The translations under genes were made by a program, and so were the position numbers. From NCBI GenBank assembly GCA_025201845.1, contig MU604014.1:10036-71786 (forward strand): a stretch of 61,751 nt of DNA, given 5' to 3'. The stretch comes from Martensiomyces pterosporus. Taxonomy: Eukaryota > Kickxellomycota > Kickxellomycetes > Kickxellales > Kickxellaceae. This document shows, one piece after another, positions 39,370 through 48,760 of the stretch. The notes below the pieces were generated by a model, which was given only the letters and a program-made list of their open reading frames with translations, did no database searches and was not told the DNA's origin. Positions within the stretch are counted from its first letter, which is position 1; every line of letters starts with the position of its first letter.

Positions 39370-39815
39370 GTCGTTTAATCCTCGGTGACCTGGCCAATTT
39401 AAACGCTCCCGTTCACAAGAGCCTGGAGTATATATGGAATGGACAAGGTAAATAAGAAAGCCGACTACAGAAAAGAAGGGAGGCTGCTGAAGCGCGAATT
39501 CACTCTGCCTTGACGCAGATACGCCCATTTTTCAGAGACACAGATAAACCCCACCAGGACACCAGCTGAAATTTGACCTGATTACACACCGAGATCACAC
39601 CAGGCTGCGATCCCGATCAGCGCAGAATCAGATCCCGCGATCAGCCCGCTCAATGCCCATCGTCGCTGAACCGATCTTCCTTGTTTGGCGTGGTGGGCGA
39701 TTTAAACTGATAGCCAGAGAAAAGAAGAAGAAAAAGGAGGGGATATCTACGTGTTCGAAAAAGAAGGGAGAACTGTATAAATGCTATGTATGAAAGAAGC
39801 GCGCACTTCAATTTT
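39370..39815. other. intergenic, uL15m 5' / mannosyltransferase 3'
   Basis: About 450 bp containing a TATATA stretch near 39429-39435 for uL15m. No other gene seen. Confidence 0.5.
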
Positions 39816-41006
39816 CTACGGCTCGCGGTCGGGCATATGAGCGAGATCAAGAGCCTGGTCCTTGTAGATGTTGCCGACCTCGCCGTACCTGCGATTGCAC
39901 AGCGACCTATACATGTAGTTGTCGTTCTGGTCGCACACACAGCGGTTGATCATCCCGGGCTTGTTCGGGCAGTGCGTGTACCCGGGATGGTGGTATCCGA
40001 CGTCCTCGAACCAATGCAGCTGCTCCTTCCTGAGCAAAATAGCAGCTGCCATGGAGTGGACGGGGGCATCGCCCCATCTCTCATAGAAGAAGCCGCCAGC
40101 GCGGTCCAAGTACTGGAAGTACGACTCGTATGCGGCGCTGCGATAGAACGAGAGGTCGACGATTTCAAAGTTTGACCAGAAATGGCACAGAGTGTACTTG
40201 GCCTTCTCATTGACCACCCAGTGGATGAAGCTCTTCTCGGGCAAAAAGTGCTCGTTCTCGATCATCCAATGCCTGGTGGTGTTCCACAGAGTCTCCACAG
40301 TGAGCGCCTTCTCCATGGGCGTGACGGTGAATCCATAGATAAGCTTGTTGTCCCTCATGTACTTGAACGGGTCGTAGGGCATGTCGCAGAAATAGTCGAC
40401 TCCAGGCTCAATGCGCCAATAGTAGTCCAGGCTCTGCAGCAGCGGGTGCTTGTGAATAAAGCCCGACTGGTACCGGCACATCAGCCGGTAGCTGTAGCTG
40501 CCGCCATAGAGGTACCTATCCTTGTTGTGCTCCAACGCCTCGTTGACCTTCTCCTCGGTCACATACTCAGAAAGCCCCCAGTGGCTCTTGGGCAGCTTGC
40601 CAAAGTACACGGGCGCCTTCGTGATGGCGCGCACTTTGGTCATAAACTCGTCGGTGAAGTCCTCGTCGTTGAGGAAGATATAGGGGTACCCGTAGTTGCG
40701 GTTAAACCGGTCGTCGACCTGCCGGATGGTCGCGCGGATCCCGTCCACCTCCGAGTTGCGGACCAGCGCAACCATGGCTGCCTTCAGCAGCTGTGTGTTG
40801 TTTTTGCTTCCAGTGGCCACGCTGCCCATGTTGCTATTGTCGGCTGACCATGGCCCCTTCTGCCGTAGCAGCTGCTGCTCCAGTGCCTCCTCGAGCGCTC
40901 TGCGGTTCTTCTCGTTGTTCACGTGCAGAAGAGCCCTGAAGACACCCACGAATGCCGTCAGCGCCAGCAGCAGGATGAAGAACCTTGTGAACCGCGGGTT
41001 AAGCAT
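39816..41006 (-). CDS. Golgi alpha-1,2-mannosyltransferase (GT15, Kre2/Mnt1/Ktr type)
   Basis: A 396-residue type II membrane protein: a short cytosolic tail, a signal anchor (FFILLLALTAFVGVFRALL, about residues 9-27), a short stem, then the GT15 catalytic domain. Family blocks are 'YPYIFLNDEDFTDEF', 'YRLMCRYQSGFIHKHPLL', 'YYWRIEPGVDYFCDMPYDPF', 'HFWSNFEIVDLSFYRS', 'GGFFYERWGDAPVHSMA' and 'HWFEDVGYHHPGYTHCP'. The enzyme moves mannose from GDP-mannose to O- or N-linked glycans in the Golgi with retention of configuration, supporting cell-wall mannoprotein synthesis. The length fits the family. The start is the first Met before the anchor. Which acceptor it uses cannot be told. Confidence 0.96.
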   Translation of the reverse strand: MLNPRFTRFFILLLALTAFVGVFRALLHVNNEKNRRALEEALEQQLLRQKGPWSADNSNMGSVATGSKNNTQLLKAAMVALVRNSEVDGIRATIRQVDDRFNRNYGYPYIFLNDEDFTDEFMTKVRAITKAPVYFGKLPKSHWGLSEYVTEEKVNEALEHNKDRYLYGGSYSYRLMCRYQSGFIHKHPLLQSLDYYWRIEPGVDYFCDMPYDPFKYMRDNKLIYGFTVTPMEKALTVETLWNTTRHWMIENEHFLPEKSFIHWVVNEKAKYTLCHFWSNFEIVDLSFYRSAAYESYFQYLDRAGGFFYERWGDAPVHSMAAAILLRKEQLHWFEDVGYHHPGYTHCPNKPGMINRCVCDQNDNYMYRSLCNRRYGEVGNIYKDQALDLAHMPDREP

Positions 41007-44000
41007 CTCTGCTATTTCTACTCAGGAGAGGTATCCTCCGTCAGTCTCGTGTACGGGTTTGCGCTTCACCTCGTCCCGGAACAGCGAGGGAAAATAGCCG
41101 TGGCAAGATATACGGGGGCAAGAAATAAACGAGAGACAGCTGCCAGACGAGCGGATGCTACCTGGAAAGACAAACAGTAGTGGTGGTGGTGGTGGTAGTA
41201 AGCGCTTCCAAAAGCTTCCAGTGCTAGATAGTAAAGAAAAGAGTGCAGCTTGCCTCTTGGTCTCCTCAGTCCGCACAAGACAGTCGTAACAAGCACAAAG
41301 CGCAATGAGTGCCACCAACAAACACTGAGCAGGAAAAAGCGCCCGGCGCCTGGTTGGGGGTTTGGCTTGATGCGCATGTGCATCTAGATCCCAGCCGATC
41401 CTCTGATCTGCTGATCCAGCCGCCAAGACATGCAGCATGGCGTGGTTGCCTCTCTCGCATACACGCAGACCATGCTGCTTAAATCACGCTGCATGGCAAG
41501 GCGGCAGAAAGAGAAGGAGGGTGGCGCTTGCCAAAATAAGAGCCTCCAAGGACTGGCTCCCCTGGTCCTTATGTTCTCCTTGCCCGCACGCACGGATGCT
41601 GATGTCGCTGAATTGGGGAATAGCCAAGGCTCCCCTCTCTCGCCTTCATCTCTCCATTCAAGGCATATTGTGGGCAAGGTGCACACAAAGCGCCGGATGA
41701 AGTGGCAGAATTGTACAATTGCCAGGTAGAGGCGTGGTCTGCTGGAGCTGTAGCGGTACCTCATGATTCCTTGGATATTAATAGAACACGCACGTACCCA
41801 CATGATGGGCCCGGATGGTGCAAGGGCAGACATGGGTGACATAACGCCGAGACGGCAACTTGCTGGAATTTGGGCATATGGCGCAGCAATTGGACGGAAA
41901 CATGCCATTTCCCCTCGCTGTTGCGTATGTCGACAATCAGAGGAAGCGTCGCGTACCAGTTAATCGAAATGGGCGCCATGCGTGCAGCAAACAGCAGCGA
42001 AAAAGTCAACGCACCAAGGGGGCTGCTCGCACAATTCCTTTAATTGCCTCGTGAGAGCCTGCTGCGAACTGGGCACCGTGAAGCTGGAAACCAGATGCAC
42101 AATGGCCATGGATGCGTCTCTGAGTCGCTGGGAGTGGCACACCACAACACAGGCCAGTCAGAATAGCAAAGAGGAGAGAGCCTGGCCAAGGAGTGGCCTA
42201 CCAGCATGCGCCGTCGTTTGGATTCCTGTTTAGCTGCTGTATTGTGCTTGGACAATGCAGAGAACAAAAACAAATCGTGCGCGCTTGCGGAGAGTTTTGT
42301 CTGAATGTGCTGCTGCCCAGCATTGCTTCTTGCTGTAAACGCGAGTCAGCTGCTGTCAATGCAAGGCAGCACGACAATCGCAAAACAAAGAGCATGCTGC
42401 GCGGAGGCAGCAGCGAAGGGCTCTCGAGACCAGACAGCGGCTTGAGGAGCACCTCTCGCTTGAGCCATCTTGCGAAAGACCCCGTGACTATCGCGTGCTT
42501 TATCCACGGCATCCCATTCGATGCCTTTACCGCCTTCCTTTCTTGCATGTAGCCTACCTTGGGCGCCTTGGCAAAGAGATGCAAGATGGAATGGCTGGCT
42601 TCGCATCGGCTCATCAGCACGTCGACCTTCTCCTTACCTTGCATGTAGCCTAGTTTGAGCCTAAGGGGAAGGGCGTTCGTGCGAGCAGCTGCCTTTCTTG
42701 GATCCACGCTGGGCACCCCCTCGGGTGCTGCCCTCAAGCGCATTGGTCTACGCGTGTGCGAACATTTATTTTTAGGGGACTATTGATGGATGGCCCCTCT
42801 GCTTTATCGCAGTCCCCGGGCGTCATCGGGGGCTGTGCTCCTAATTAAGCTATTCGGCAATACGAGTTCACGCATCCCCACAAACTACCTCCAGTTTAAT
42901 TCGCAAACAAACAAAGGGCAACAACAAGGCCCGATGGTGCTGAAAATAGCGATAGGAAGGCGGTCATCGTCCCGAGCAGATAAGTGGTGGTGTGCTCGAT
43001 GAATGGGCGTGTCTGGGTGATTGTGTGTATGCGTTTGTATGCGCAGGGATTGCTGGGCCAGTTTTGTCTGTGCTTGGGGACGGGGGGTTTTGGAAAAAGA
43101 GGGCCATGTTTGTTATTGTTTAGCTTGCTCAGGGAGCAGCGCTTGGCAGGGCTGGGAAACCAACAGTTTGCTATAGCAGCAAGCACGCGAAGGAGACGCT
43201 GGGCGCAGCAAGGGCAGCCATTAGCCGGTGGCCTCCGGCAGCTGCTAGCGCGAATGCGTGCGTGCAAAGCTGCGCTTGCTCCGGCATCTCCCTCCCGCAT
43301 GCTTGCTATAAAAGCACGCTGGTCGCTATGCCTTGCAAGGGAAACCAGAACCGTGAAAGAACAGCCCTCTGCCATTGCTCCTCTGCTCCGCATCTGCAAA
43401 ATACCTTATACACATTCTTATTCTAATTATAATAGCATCCCTTTCCTGCCTTTGCGTCTGCTCTTTTGCTCAAAACAAAAATCAGTCTCTCCTTTCTGCG
43501 CCTGTATTCAATAGACAACGCTGTCTGGCGCACCCTGGCCTTCTTTTGTATTGCATCCGTATTTCCCTCCCTTCCTTTTTTCCTTATAGCCGGAGTGTGT
43601 CGCGGCACTATGAACACATTCACATATGTGTTATTGACCTAGAAAGAGTTCTCGTTCAGTCGCACCTGCTTTTCCAGCAATCAATTCACATATACTCGTG
43701 GTTGGCACTCGCCCAAGTCTTGTGCCCTCAAAAGGACCAGTCTGCTTTCCTTTCTATTCACTCTCCAAAAACTCAATCTGCTACACCCGCCACAGGCACA
43801 TACACGCACGCACGCACATACACGCACACTCACATACACATCCAGCATACATATACACTCGCCAACTCCCACGCCTTGGCATAAAGCAAGAGACTCGAGA
43901 TTTGCTTCTGCTCTGCAGCCCATCCTCTTCTCTTCTCCTGTTCCTGCTCTCCCCCTCTTGCCTCTCACCCACACCTTTTATTATTTTTGCTCCCCTACGA

Positions 44001-44023
44001 AGGCTCTCCGCCTCTCGCAAGCA
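41007..44023. other. 3-kb gene-free divergent region (GT15 / C2H2 factor)
   Basis: The longest gap in the window. It holds a TGG microsatellite (about 41179-41199), a short direct repeat (ttgcatgtagccta near 42543 and 42641), a TATAAAAG box at 43307-43314, a CT-rich tract from about 43380 and a CA/ACGC-rich tract at about 43795-43860. Minus-strand frames near 42743-42198 include a GTAAGG donor-like site (near 42640), but no domain is recognised. Probably a long regulatory region plus a leader of several hundred bases for the transcription factor. Confidence 0.5.
43307..43314 (+). promoter_or_regulatory. TATAAAAG box, probable C2H2-factor promoter
   Basis: A canonical TATA box with no open frame of its own downstream. 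The next gene on this strand starts at 44024, which would imply a leader of about 650-680 bases. Confidence 0.4.
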
Positions 44024-45418
44024 ATGTCACCCAAGATCAACATCAGCAACAGCATTGCCCGGTCATCCGCTGCTGGCAGCGATACAAAGGCCAAGCGCGC
44101 TCTTGCAGCGAAAAAACAGAGGCAGCCCGCCGTTGCAAAGGAGCGGCCAACTACCAAGGAGCGCAAGTACCCCTGTGCCATATGCGACAAGCGATTCACC
44201 CGCCCGAGCTCCCTGGCCTGCCACAAGTACACACACACAGGAGAGCGGCCCCACGTCTGCATCTTCCCTAACTGCAACAAGCGGTTCTCTGTTCGCAGCA
44301 ACCTCCGCCGCCACCTCAAGGTCCACGCCAAGTCGTCGCGGCTGTCCATCGATGCCGGCAGCCCCCAGCTCACCGTTGTGTCCATGGATGATACGCTGAC
44401 TTTTATCCACGAAAACCCATGCACCATTGAGCCATGTCTGTTCGCTTCTGGCACCGCATCTCCTGCTGTTGCGGACAATGGCAGCGGCAGTGGCAGTACC
44501 AATGGAGACTGCAGCAAGGCAAGCGTGCCCTGCGCGGGCAGTAAGAGCAGAGCTGGCTACTATTCCATACCCTCTGCCTCTGCTGCTTCTGCCAACACCA
44601 TCAGCCAGACTCCACCGCTGCAACTGTCTGTAGTCATGCCCGAGCGCACCAGGCGTGTGGCCAGCAAGTCCATTGCTACTCCATGCACACCACCGCCGCT
44701 GCCGCCATCCATGCTTTCGCCGCTGGCGCTCGCTTCTGCTTCAAGCACAAACGGTAGCCGCGGCCCGGAACTTGCCAACAAGGACAATGGGCTTTTGCAA
44801 CCCATGGGCCGCCCGACACCAGAAAGCCTGTGGTCGCCGTCAGCAATCCCGCCGTCCCTCCCCACAACCGCAACAACAGTGCTAGGATTCTCGTCCCCAG
44901 CCTCCTCATACTCGCCCCCTCTGCACACAGCCGCGTCCTTCCTGGGCATTCCGATGACAGCGCCAATCACAATCCAGCCCACCGACCAAATCTACCCGAA
45001 CCCCGACCAGTACCTCTCCCCGTCGTCTGCCATTTCGGCGACAGCCCTTGCTGCGTCCGTTCAGCCCCCCCACCTCTTCCCTGTCCGCTCGTGCTCCTCG
45101 TCGGCTCTCCTGACCATGGGCGCTCAGCAACAGCAGCAACAACAACAGCAGCAGGCTGCAGGCAGCTGCTGCTACAGCCAGCTTGTGCCCAAGCTGGCAA
45201 GCGCTTTTACTTTCCCGTTACCGTATTATGCCGACAACGTGTACTCTATCAATACCCAGTCCCTGGATTTTATTCACAATCCCTCCGCAATCGACCAGCA
45301 CAGCAGCCTCCTTGCCACTCCGACAACCGCATCATCCACCACCACCTCCCCATCGCAGCTGTTTGCTCCCTTCTCCCCCGTGTTCTCACCACTCTCTACC
45401 GAACCGCCGCAACAGTAA
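44024..45418 (+). CDS. C2H2 zinc-finger transcription factor (two fingers)
   Basis: A 464-residue protein. After a basic N-terminus come two adjacent C2H2 fingers (about residues 51-105): CAICDKRFTRPSSLACHKYTH (C-x2-C-x12-H-x3-H), the TGERPHV linker, then a C-x4-C finger 'CIFPNCNKRFSVRSNLRRHL'. The rest is Ser/Pro/Ala/Thr-rich with a poly-Gln run (about 366-374), typical of an activation region. Tandem fingers of this kind bind G/C-rich sites in fungal stress or development regulators. The target genes are unknown. The ATG at 44024 is the first in frame and follows a long CT-rich leader. Its end is 129 bp from the end of the convergent fcf1. Confidence 0.9.
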   Translation: MSPKINISNSIARSSAAGSDTKAKRALAAKKQRQPAVAKERPTTKERKYPCAICDKRFTRPSSLACHKYTHTGERPHVCIFPNCNKRFSVRSNLRRHLKVHAKSSRLSIDAGSPQLTVVSMDDTLTFIHENPCTIEPCLFASGTASPAVADNGSGSGSTNGDCSKASVPCAGSKSRAGYYSIPSASAASANTISQTPPLQLSVVMPERTRRVASKSIATPCTPPPLPPSMLSPLALASASSTNGSRGPELANKDNGLLQPMGRPTPESLWSPSAIPPSLPTTATTVLGFSSPASSYSPPLHTAASFLGIPMTAPITIQPTDQIYPNPDQYLSPSSAISATALAASVQPPHLFPVRSCSSSALLTMGAQQQQQQQQQQAAGSCCYSQLVPKLASAFTFPLPYYADNVYSINTQSLDFIHNPSAIDQHSSLLATPTTASSTTTSPSQLFAPFSPVFSPLSTEPPQQ

Positions 45419-45546
45419 CATAGGCAGCACTAATTCATCAGTAGTATCAATAATAAGCAGCACAAGCATCAGCCAAGCGCTCGCGTGTTTGGGTATAAAT
45501 TGATATTTAGAAAACAGAATAGATGTGAGGTCCCTTGGGCCCTTGG

Positions 45547-46263
45547 CTACTTTGTCGGCTTGGGCGCACCATAGGCGTCGGGCAGCCGCTCGATGGTATA
45601 CTTGTGGTTGACAATAAACATAATAGGGACGCCAGGCACCTTCCTAATCCTCCTCTTCAGGTCCTTGTCACAGGTGGCGACGATGTAGCATCTGTGCTGA
45701 ATGACTCTCTGGACAATGCAGTCATCCGCATACGTTCCCTTGTGCGAGCACGGCAGGCGCTCAAACCTAGGGTCCCTCGCAATCCTCAGCGCAATCCTGT
45801 ACTTGGGCCCCAGCTTCTCCAGCTCAGCCAGCACACAGTCGGTGATGCAGGGGATGCACTTGGCGTAGAGGCAGTCCATCATCGCCCTAACAAGCTCCAG
45901 CTTGTTCTGGATCGAAAAGTTTATAAAGTTGGTGTCCACGATTACGTGGTACGGAGGCCCCAGCGCCGTGTTGTATTTGAAAAACATGTTGGATGCCTCG
46001 CGCTCGACGTGCCGCACCACCTGGCCCTCCTCCTTTTTGTCCTGCTCGGCCTTCTTCTTTTGGTTCTGCTTCAGGCGCATGTCCTTGGGATTGATCATGC
46101 GCTTGATCTCTCCAAACTTGCGTGTCTTCTTTGCCTTTCCCTAAAACACAAATGAAAATGCGGTGGTTCAGCGAAAATTAGTGCATGGATTGTGTAGCTT
46201 CTCGGGTTTGTCTGAGTGCTCGCTTCTTCCCAGCCCCGGCACTGAGGATTTGCTACGCACCAT
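45547..46263 (-). CDS. fcf1: rRNA-processing PIN nuclease Fcf1/Utp24, two exons
   Basis: Exon 1 is only the ATG (46263-46261). The intron is 46260-46141 (120 bases, GTGCGT...TTTTAG), and exon 2 is 46140-45547; 198 residues, the same as human FCF1. Exon 2 begins [15 protein letters not shown], so the joined start [11 protein letters not shown] matches the family exactly. The PIN domain has its acidic residues: Asp in '[12 protein letters not shown]', Asp pair in '[12 protein letters not shown]' and Asp in '[12 protein letters not shown]'. Fcf1 acts in the SSU processome in the nucleolus and is credited with cuts at sites A1 and A2 of pre-rRNA. Calling from the next Met would drop 14 conserved residues. 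Confidence 0.96.
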
Positions 46264-46541
46264 TTTCGTTTGCGTGTAATGAATGTGTTTGTACGACTGT
46301 CGACAAAGCTGTTCCCGGTGCTGTTCCTGCTCCTGCTGTCGTTTGCTAGGCGCTCAAGGCGAGAATATGGATGTAATATACGGTCCTGTACAGAGAAATG
46401 CCAGAAATACCAGAAATGCCGAAAAGCAAGAAAGAGAAAACAGAACGGTAAGGCTAAAAAAAAAAAAGCTGCACCACAAGTCGGCTGTATAGAGAAAAAA
46501 AATCGGGAATCGTCAGATCACCAAATCAGCAACTCACGTGC

Positions 46542-47783
46542 TCAGTTACTCTGCGTGGAGGTCTGCTGGCGGTCTGCTGAAGGAACCAAAGCACCTGGCG
46601 GCGCTTCAGAGCCGCTGCCACTACCACTGCCATCCACCGCAGCATCAGCATCTTCTTGGTCCTGCAGTTCATCAAATCTGCGCATAAGCTCCCTGTCGAG
46701 CATCAGGCACGCCGCTATCGAGTACCGCGAGATACTGAACACTGTAAACACCAGGGACTGCGATGGCGGCACCAACGATGCGTTGGTTCTAGATGCAGGC
46801 TCGCCAACATCCAGGACAGTCGAGTTGTCTCCTAGGGGGCTTCTAGCATTGTCGTCTCCCGCTGCTTCCCCCACAGCGCTCTCTTCCGACGGCGTCGAGT
46901 CGCTGCTGCCATCCTGCCGTCTACCCACAGCGCGTTCCAGCAATTGCGCGCGACTCTGCCGTGGGTCTACGTGGCCTCCACTATCGCCACCACTAGAAGT
47001 ACCAGCTCCATTGCCCTCCGTCGTTGGGGTCTGCACAGCAGCCAGCAGCCTAGTAATCAGCCTCGCCATCTTTGTCTTCGAGAAGTGCAGCGACGACGTT
47101 GCAAACACCCTCAATACCTCCAGTCCAAGGACAGCCACGTCCACGGCCAACATAGCAATTAGGCTTGGCGTGCTGCTCTGCACGAAATCAATAAAAAGCC
47201 CATCTCCGCCGCCCTTGCTCGTCAATGCACTCGCCAAATGCCTCGAAACGTTGAGCCCGTTGACCAGGAGCACCAGGAACAGGGATACATGTACCGAAAG
47301 CACATTGTTCGACAGCCCCAATGAAGCCAAAAGCATGTATCTCGACAGCAGATTGACCAGGCTCTTGTCCTCCAGATATGTGAGTATATACACGAACCCA
47401 ATAATTTCGTTCAGCTCGCTCAAGAACGCCGCTCTAGAGTATCGCCGAATGGCAACCCGAAACCCCAGCGCCTCCCCAGTCGCTTGCAGCATTGCCTCAT
47501 TCCTAGCCTCCTCCTCTCTCGCCTGGGCATCTTCATCTGTGTCGTCGTCACTTGCAGCAGCGGCAGCAGCGGCGGACTCTTGCCCCTCTTCTTGAGAAGC
47601 TGTGCTTTGCGTGTCTAATGTATCTGCGCTACTGTCGCTGTGGCTGCCCTGCCGGTCTATGGATGGAGACCGAAGCCCATGGCTGTCGCTGTTACTGCTG
47701 CGTATGCTGCTTGCACTGCTGCTGTTTCCGCGTATGCCGAGTGGTATGGACTGGTGTCTGTGGCGGCGAGAATTCGAGCTCAT
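46542..47783 (-). CDS. three-helix membrane protein, possibly DUF1746/Dsc-type
   Basis: A 413-residue protein. The N-terminal ~120 residues are Ser/Arg/Asp-rich. Hydrophobic segments follow: 'FLSELNEIIGFVYILTYLED', 'SVHVSLFLVLLVNGLNVSRH', 'PSLIAMLAVDVAVLGLEVLR'. After these is a long Ser/Gly/Asp-rich loop, then 'SLVFTVFSISRYSIAACLML' and an acidic tail. The spacing of the helices after an acidic head recalls fungal DUF1746 proteins, some of which are subunits of the Golgi Dsc ubiquitin-ligase complex, but the match is by general look only. The frame is open upstream with further Met codons. The ATG at 47783 is preferred because a TATATTAAAG-like element (about 47852-47842) lies just upstream of it. 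The 3' end is 278 bp from the fcf1 start. Confidence 0.6.
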   Translation of the reverse strand: MSSNSRRHRHQSIPLGIRGNSSSASSIRSSNSDSHGLRSPSIDRQGSHSDSSADTLDTQSTASQEEGQESAAAAAAASDDDTDEDAQAREEEARNEAMLQATGEALGFRVAIRRYSRAAFLSELNEIIGFVYILTYLEDKSLVNLLSRYMLLASLGLSNNVLSVHVSLFLVLLVNGLNVSRHLASALTSKGGGDGLFIDFVQSSTPSLIAMLAVDVAVLGLEVLRVFATSSLHFSKTKMARLITRLLAAVQTPTTEGNGAGTSSGGDSGGHVDPRQSRAQLLERAVGRRQDGSSDSTPSEESAVGEAAGDDNARSPLGDNSTVLDVGEPASRTNASLVPPSQSLVFTVFSISRYSIAACLMLDRELMRRFDELQDQEDADAAVDGSGSGSGSEAPPGALVPSADRQQTSTQSN

Positions 47784-48238
47784 TTCCTGTTGCCTCTGTG
47801 CAGGAGCCTGCTGATGTGAATTGCTCAGCACAAGCACTTTAATATACAGAAAATTGAATATGCGGAGGTCTATAGAATGAAGAGACGCAAGGAAACAGCG
47901 GGTCGACGTCAGCCAAAGCAGCCAAGCCTCCGCCTCCAGCATAGAGAAAGGCTCGCTGTGGAATAAATGGGTGATCAAGGAATCAAACAGCGGGGATCAG
48001 CGGGTGCGTACTTGGGCAGCTGATAAACAGGCTTTGGCATAGTGCGCTGGAGCTAGAGAGAAAAAAACGAAAGGGGCTGTCTGCCTGCGAATTGAGCTTC
48101 CAGCACCTCTCTTTCCTGTCCTCTTTCTTCTCATTAGCGTTTGCCGCCCTAGCTCGCAGCTATTGATATCACAGCTCTGCCTATTAGCTCTACTCTAGCG
48201 GGGAGAGCAGTCGACACAAGAGACGAATTTAAGCCAAA
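47784..48238. other. divergent promoter region
   Basis: About 455 bp between the minus-strand membrane protein and bL31m. CT-rich before bL31m. No gene seen. Confidence 0.5.
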
Positions 48239-48640
48239 ATGCGTGCCACAGAAATCGCCCTCAAATCAGTCAAGAGCACACTGGCCAAGGCCTGGAAGCC
48301 ACGCCCCTTGGAGTCGGTGCAGCCGCAAGTTGCGTTCGGCCGGCACCCTGAGCTCTTCACCACACAGATCATTCTCTCTGACGGATCGTCCTTCCGCGTG
48401 CGGTCGACGGCTCCTCGCGACCAGGTTAAGATCACCAAAGATACTCGCAGCCACCCGCTCTGGAACCCGCAAACAGGCCTGCAGATCGAGGACGAGGGAG
48501 GCTATCTGTCCTCGTTCCAGAAGAAGTTCCAGGGATTCGAGGGGTCCTCGCAGATCTCGTTTGCTGATGATGCAGAGGTCGCCAAGGCCCAGGTCGGCAC
48601 CAACGCTATGATGAAGAAGAAGCGTGTCGCGAAAAAGTAG
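48239..48640 (+). CDS. MRPL36: mitochondrial ribosomal protein bL31m
   Basis: A 133-residue protein. 'FGRHPELFTTQIILSDGSSF' followed by 'APRDQVKITKDTRSHPLWNP' is the fungal mitochondrial L31 (yeast Mrpl36) signature. A short basic N-terminus serves as presequence, and the C-terminus is Lys-rich. It belongs to the large subunit of the mitoribosome. The ATG at 48239 is the only reasonable start, just upstream of the presequence. An AATAAA lies about 62 bases after the stop. Confidence 0.92.
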   Translation: MRATEIALKSVKSTLAKAWKPRPLESVQPQVAFGRHPELFTTQIILSDGSSFRVRSTAPRDQVKITKDTRSHPLWNPQTGLQIEDEGGYLSSFQKKFQGFEGSSQISFADDAEVAKAQVGTNAMMKKKRVAKK

Positions 48641-48701
48641 ACAAGCGGATGCAGCAGCTTTGCGCTCTCTGGCTTCATTACCTCTTAAAAAAAAATAATG
48701 C

Positions 48702-48707
48702 AATAAA
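48702..48707 (+). terminator. AATAAA polyadenylation signal of bL31m gene
   Basis: AATAAA 62 bases after the stop codon at 48640, in the short gap before the convergent eme1 stop. Confidence 0.5.
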
Positions 48708-48760
48708 TAACAGATCGATGCTACCCCGATGGCAAGACGGTGTGCAATACCCGCGTCGCG

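Noticed and set aside
39370..39528. N-terminal extension of uL15m to the upstream ATG at 39528
   Set aside because: It would place a hydrophobic, non-conserved segment before a clear mitochondrial presequence, and a TATA-like stretch lies within it.
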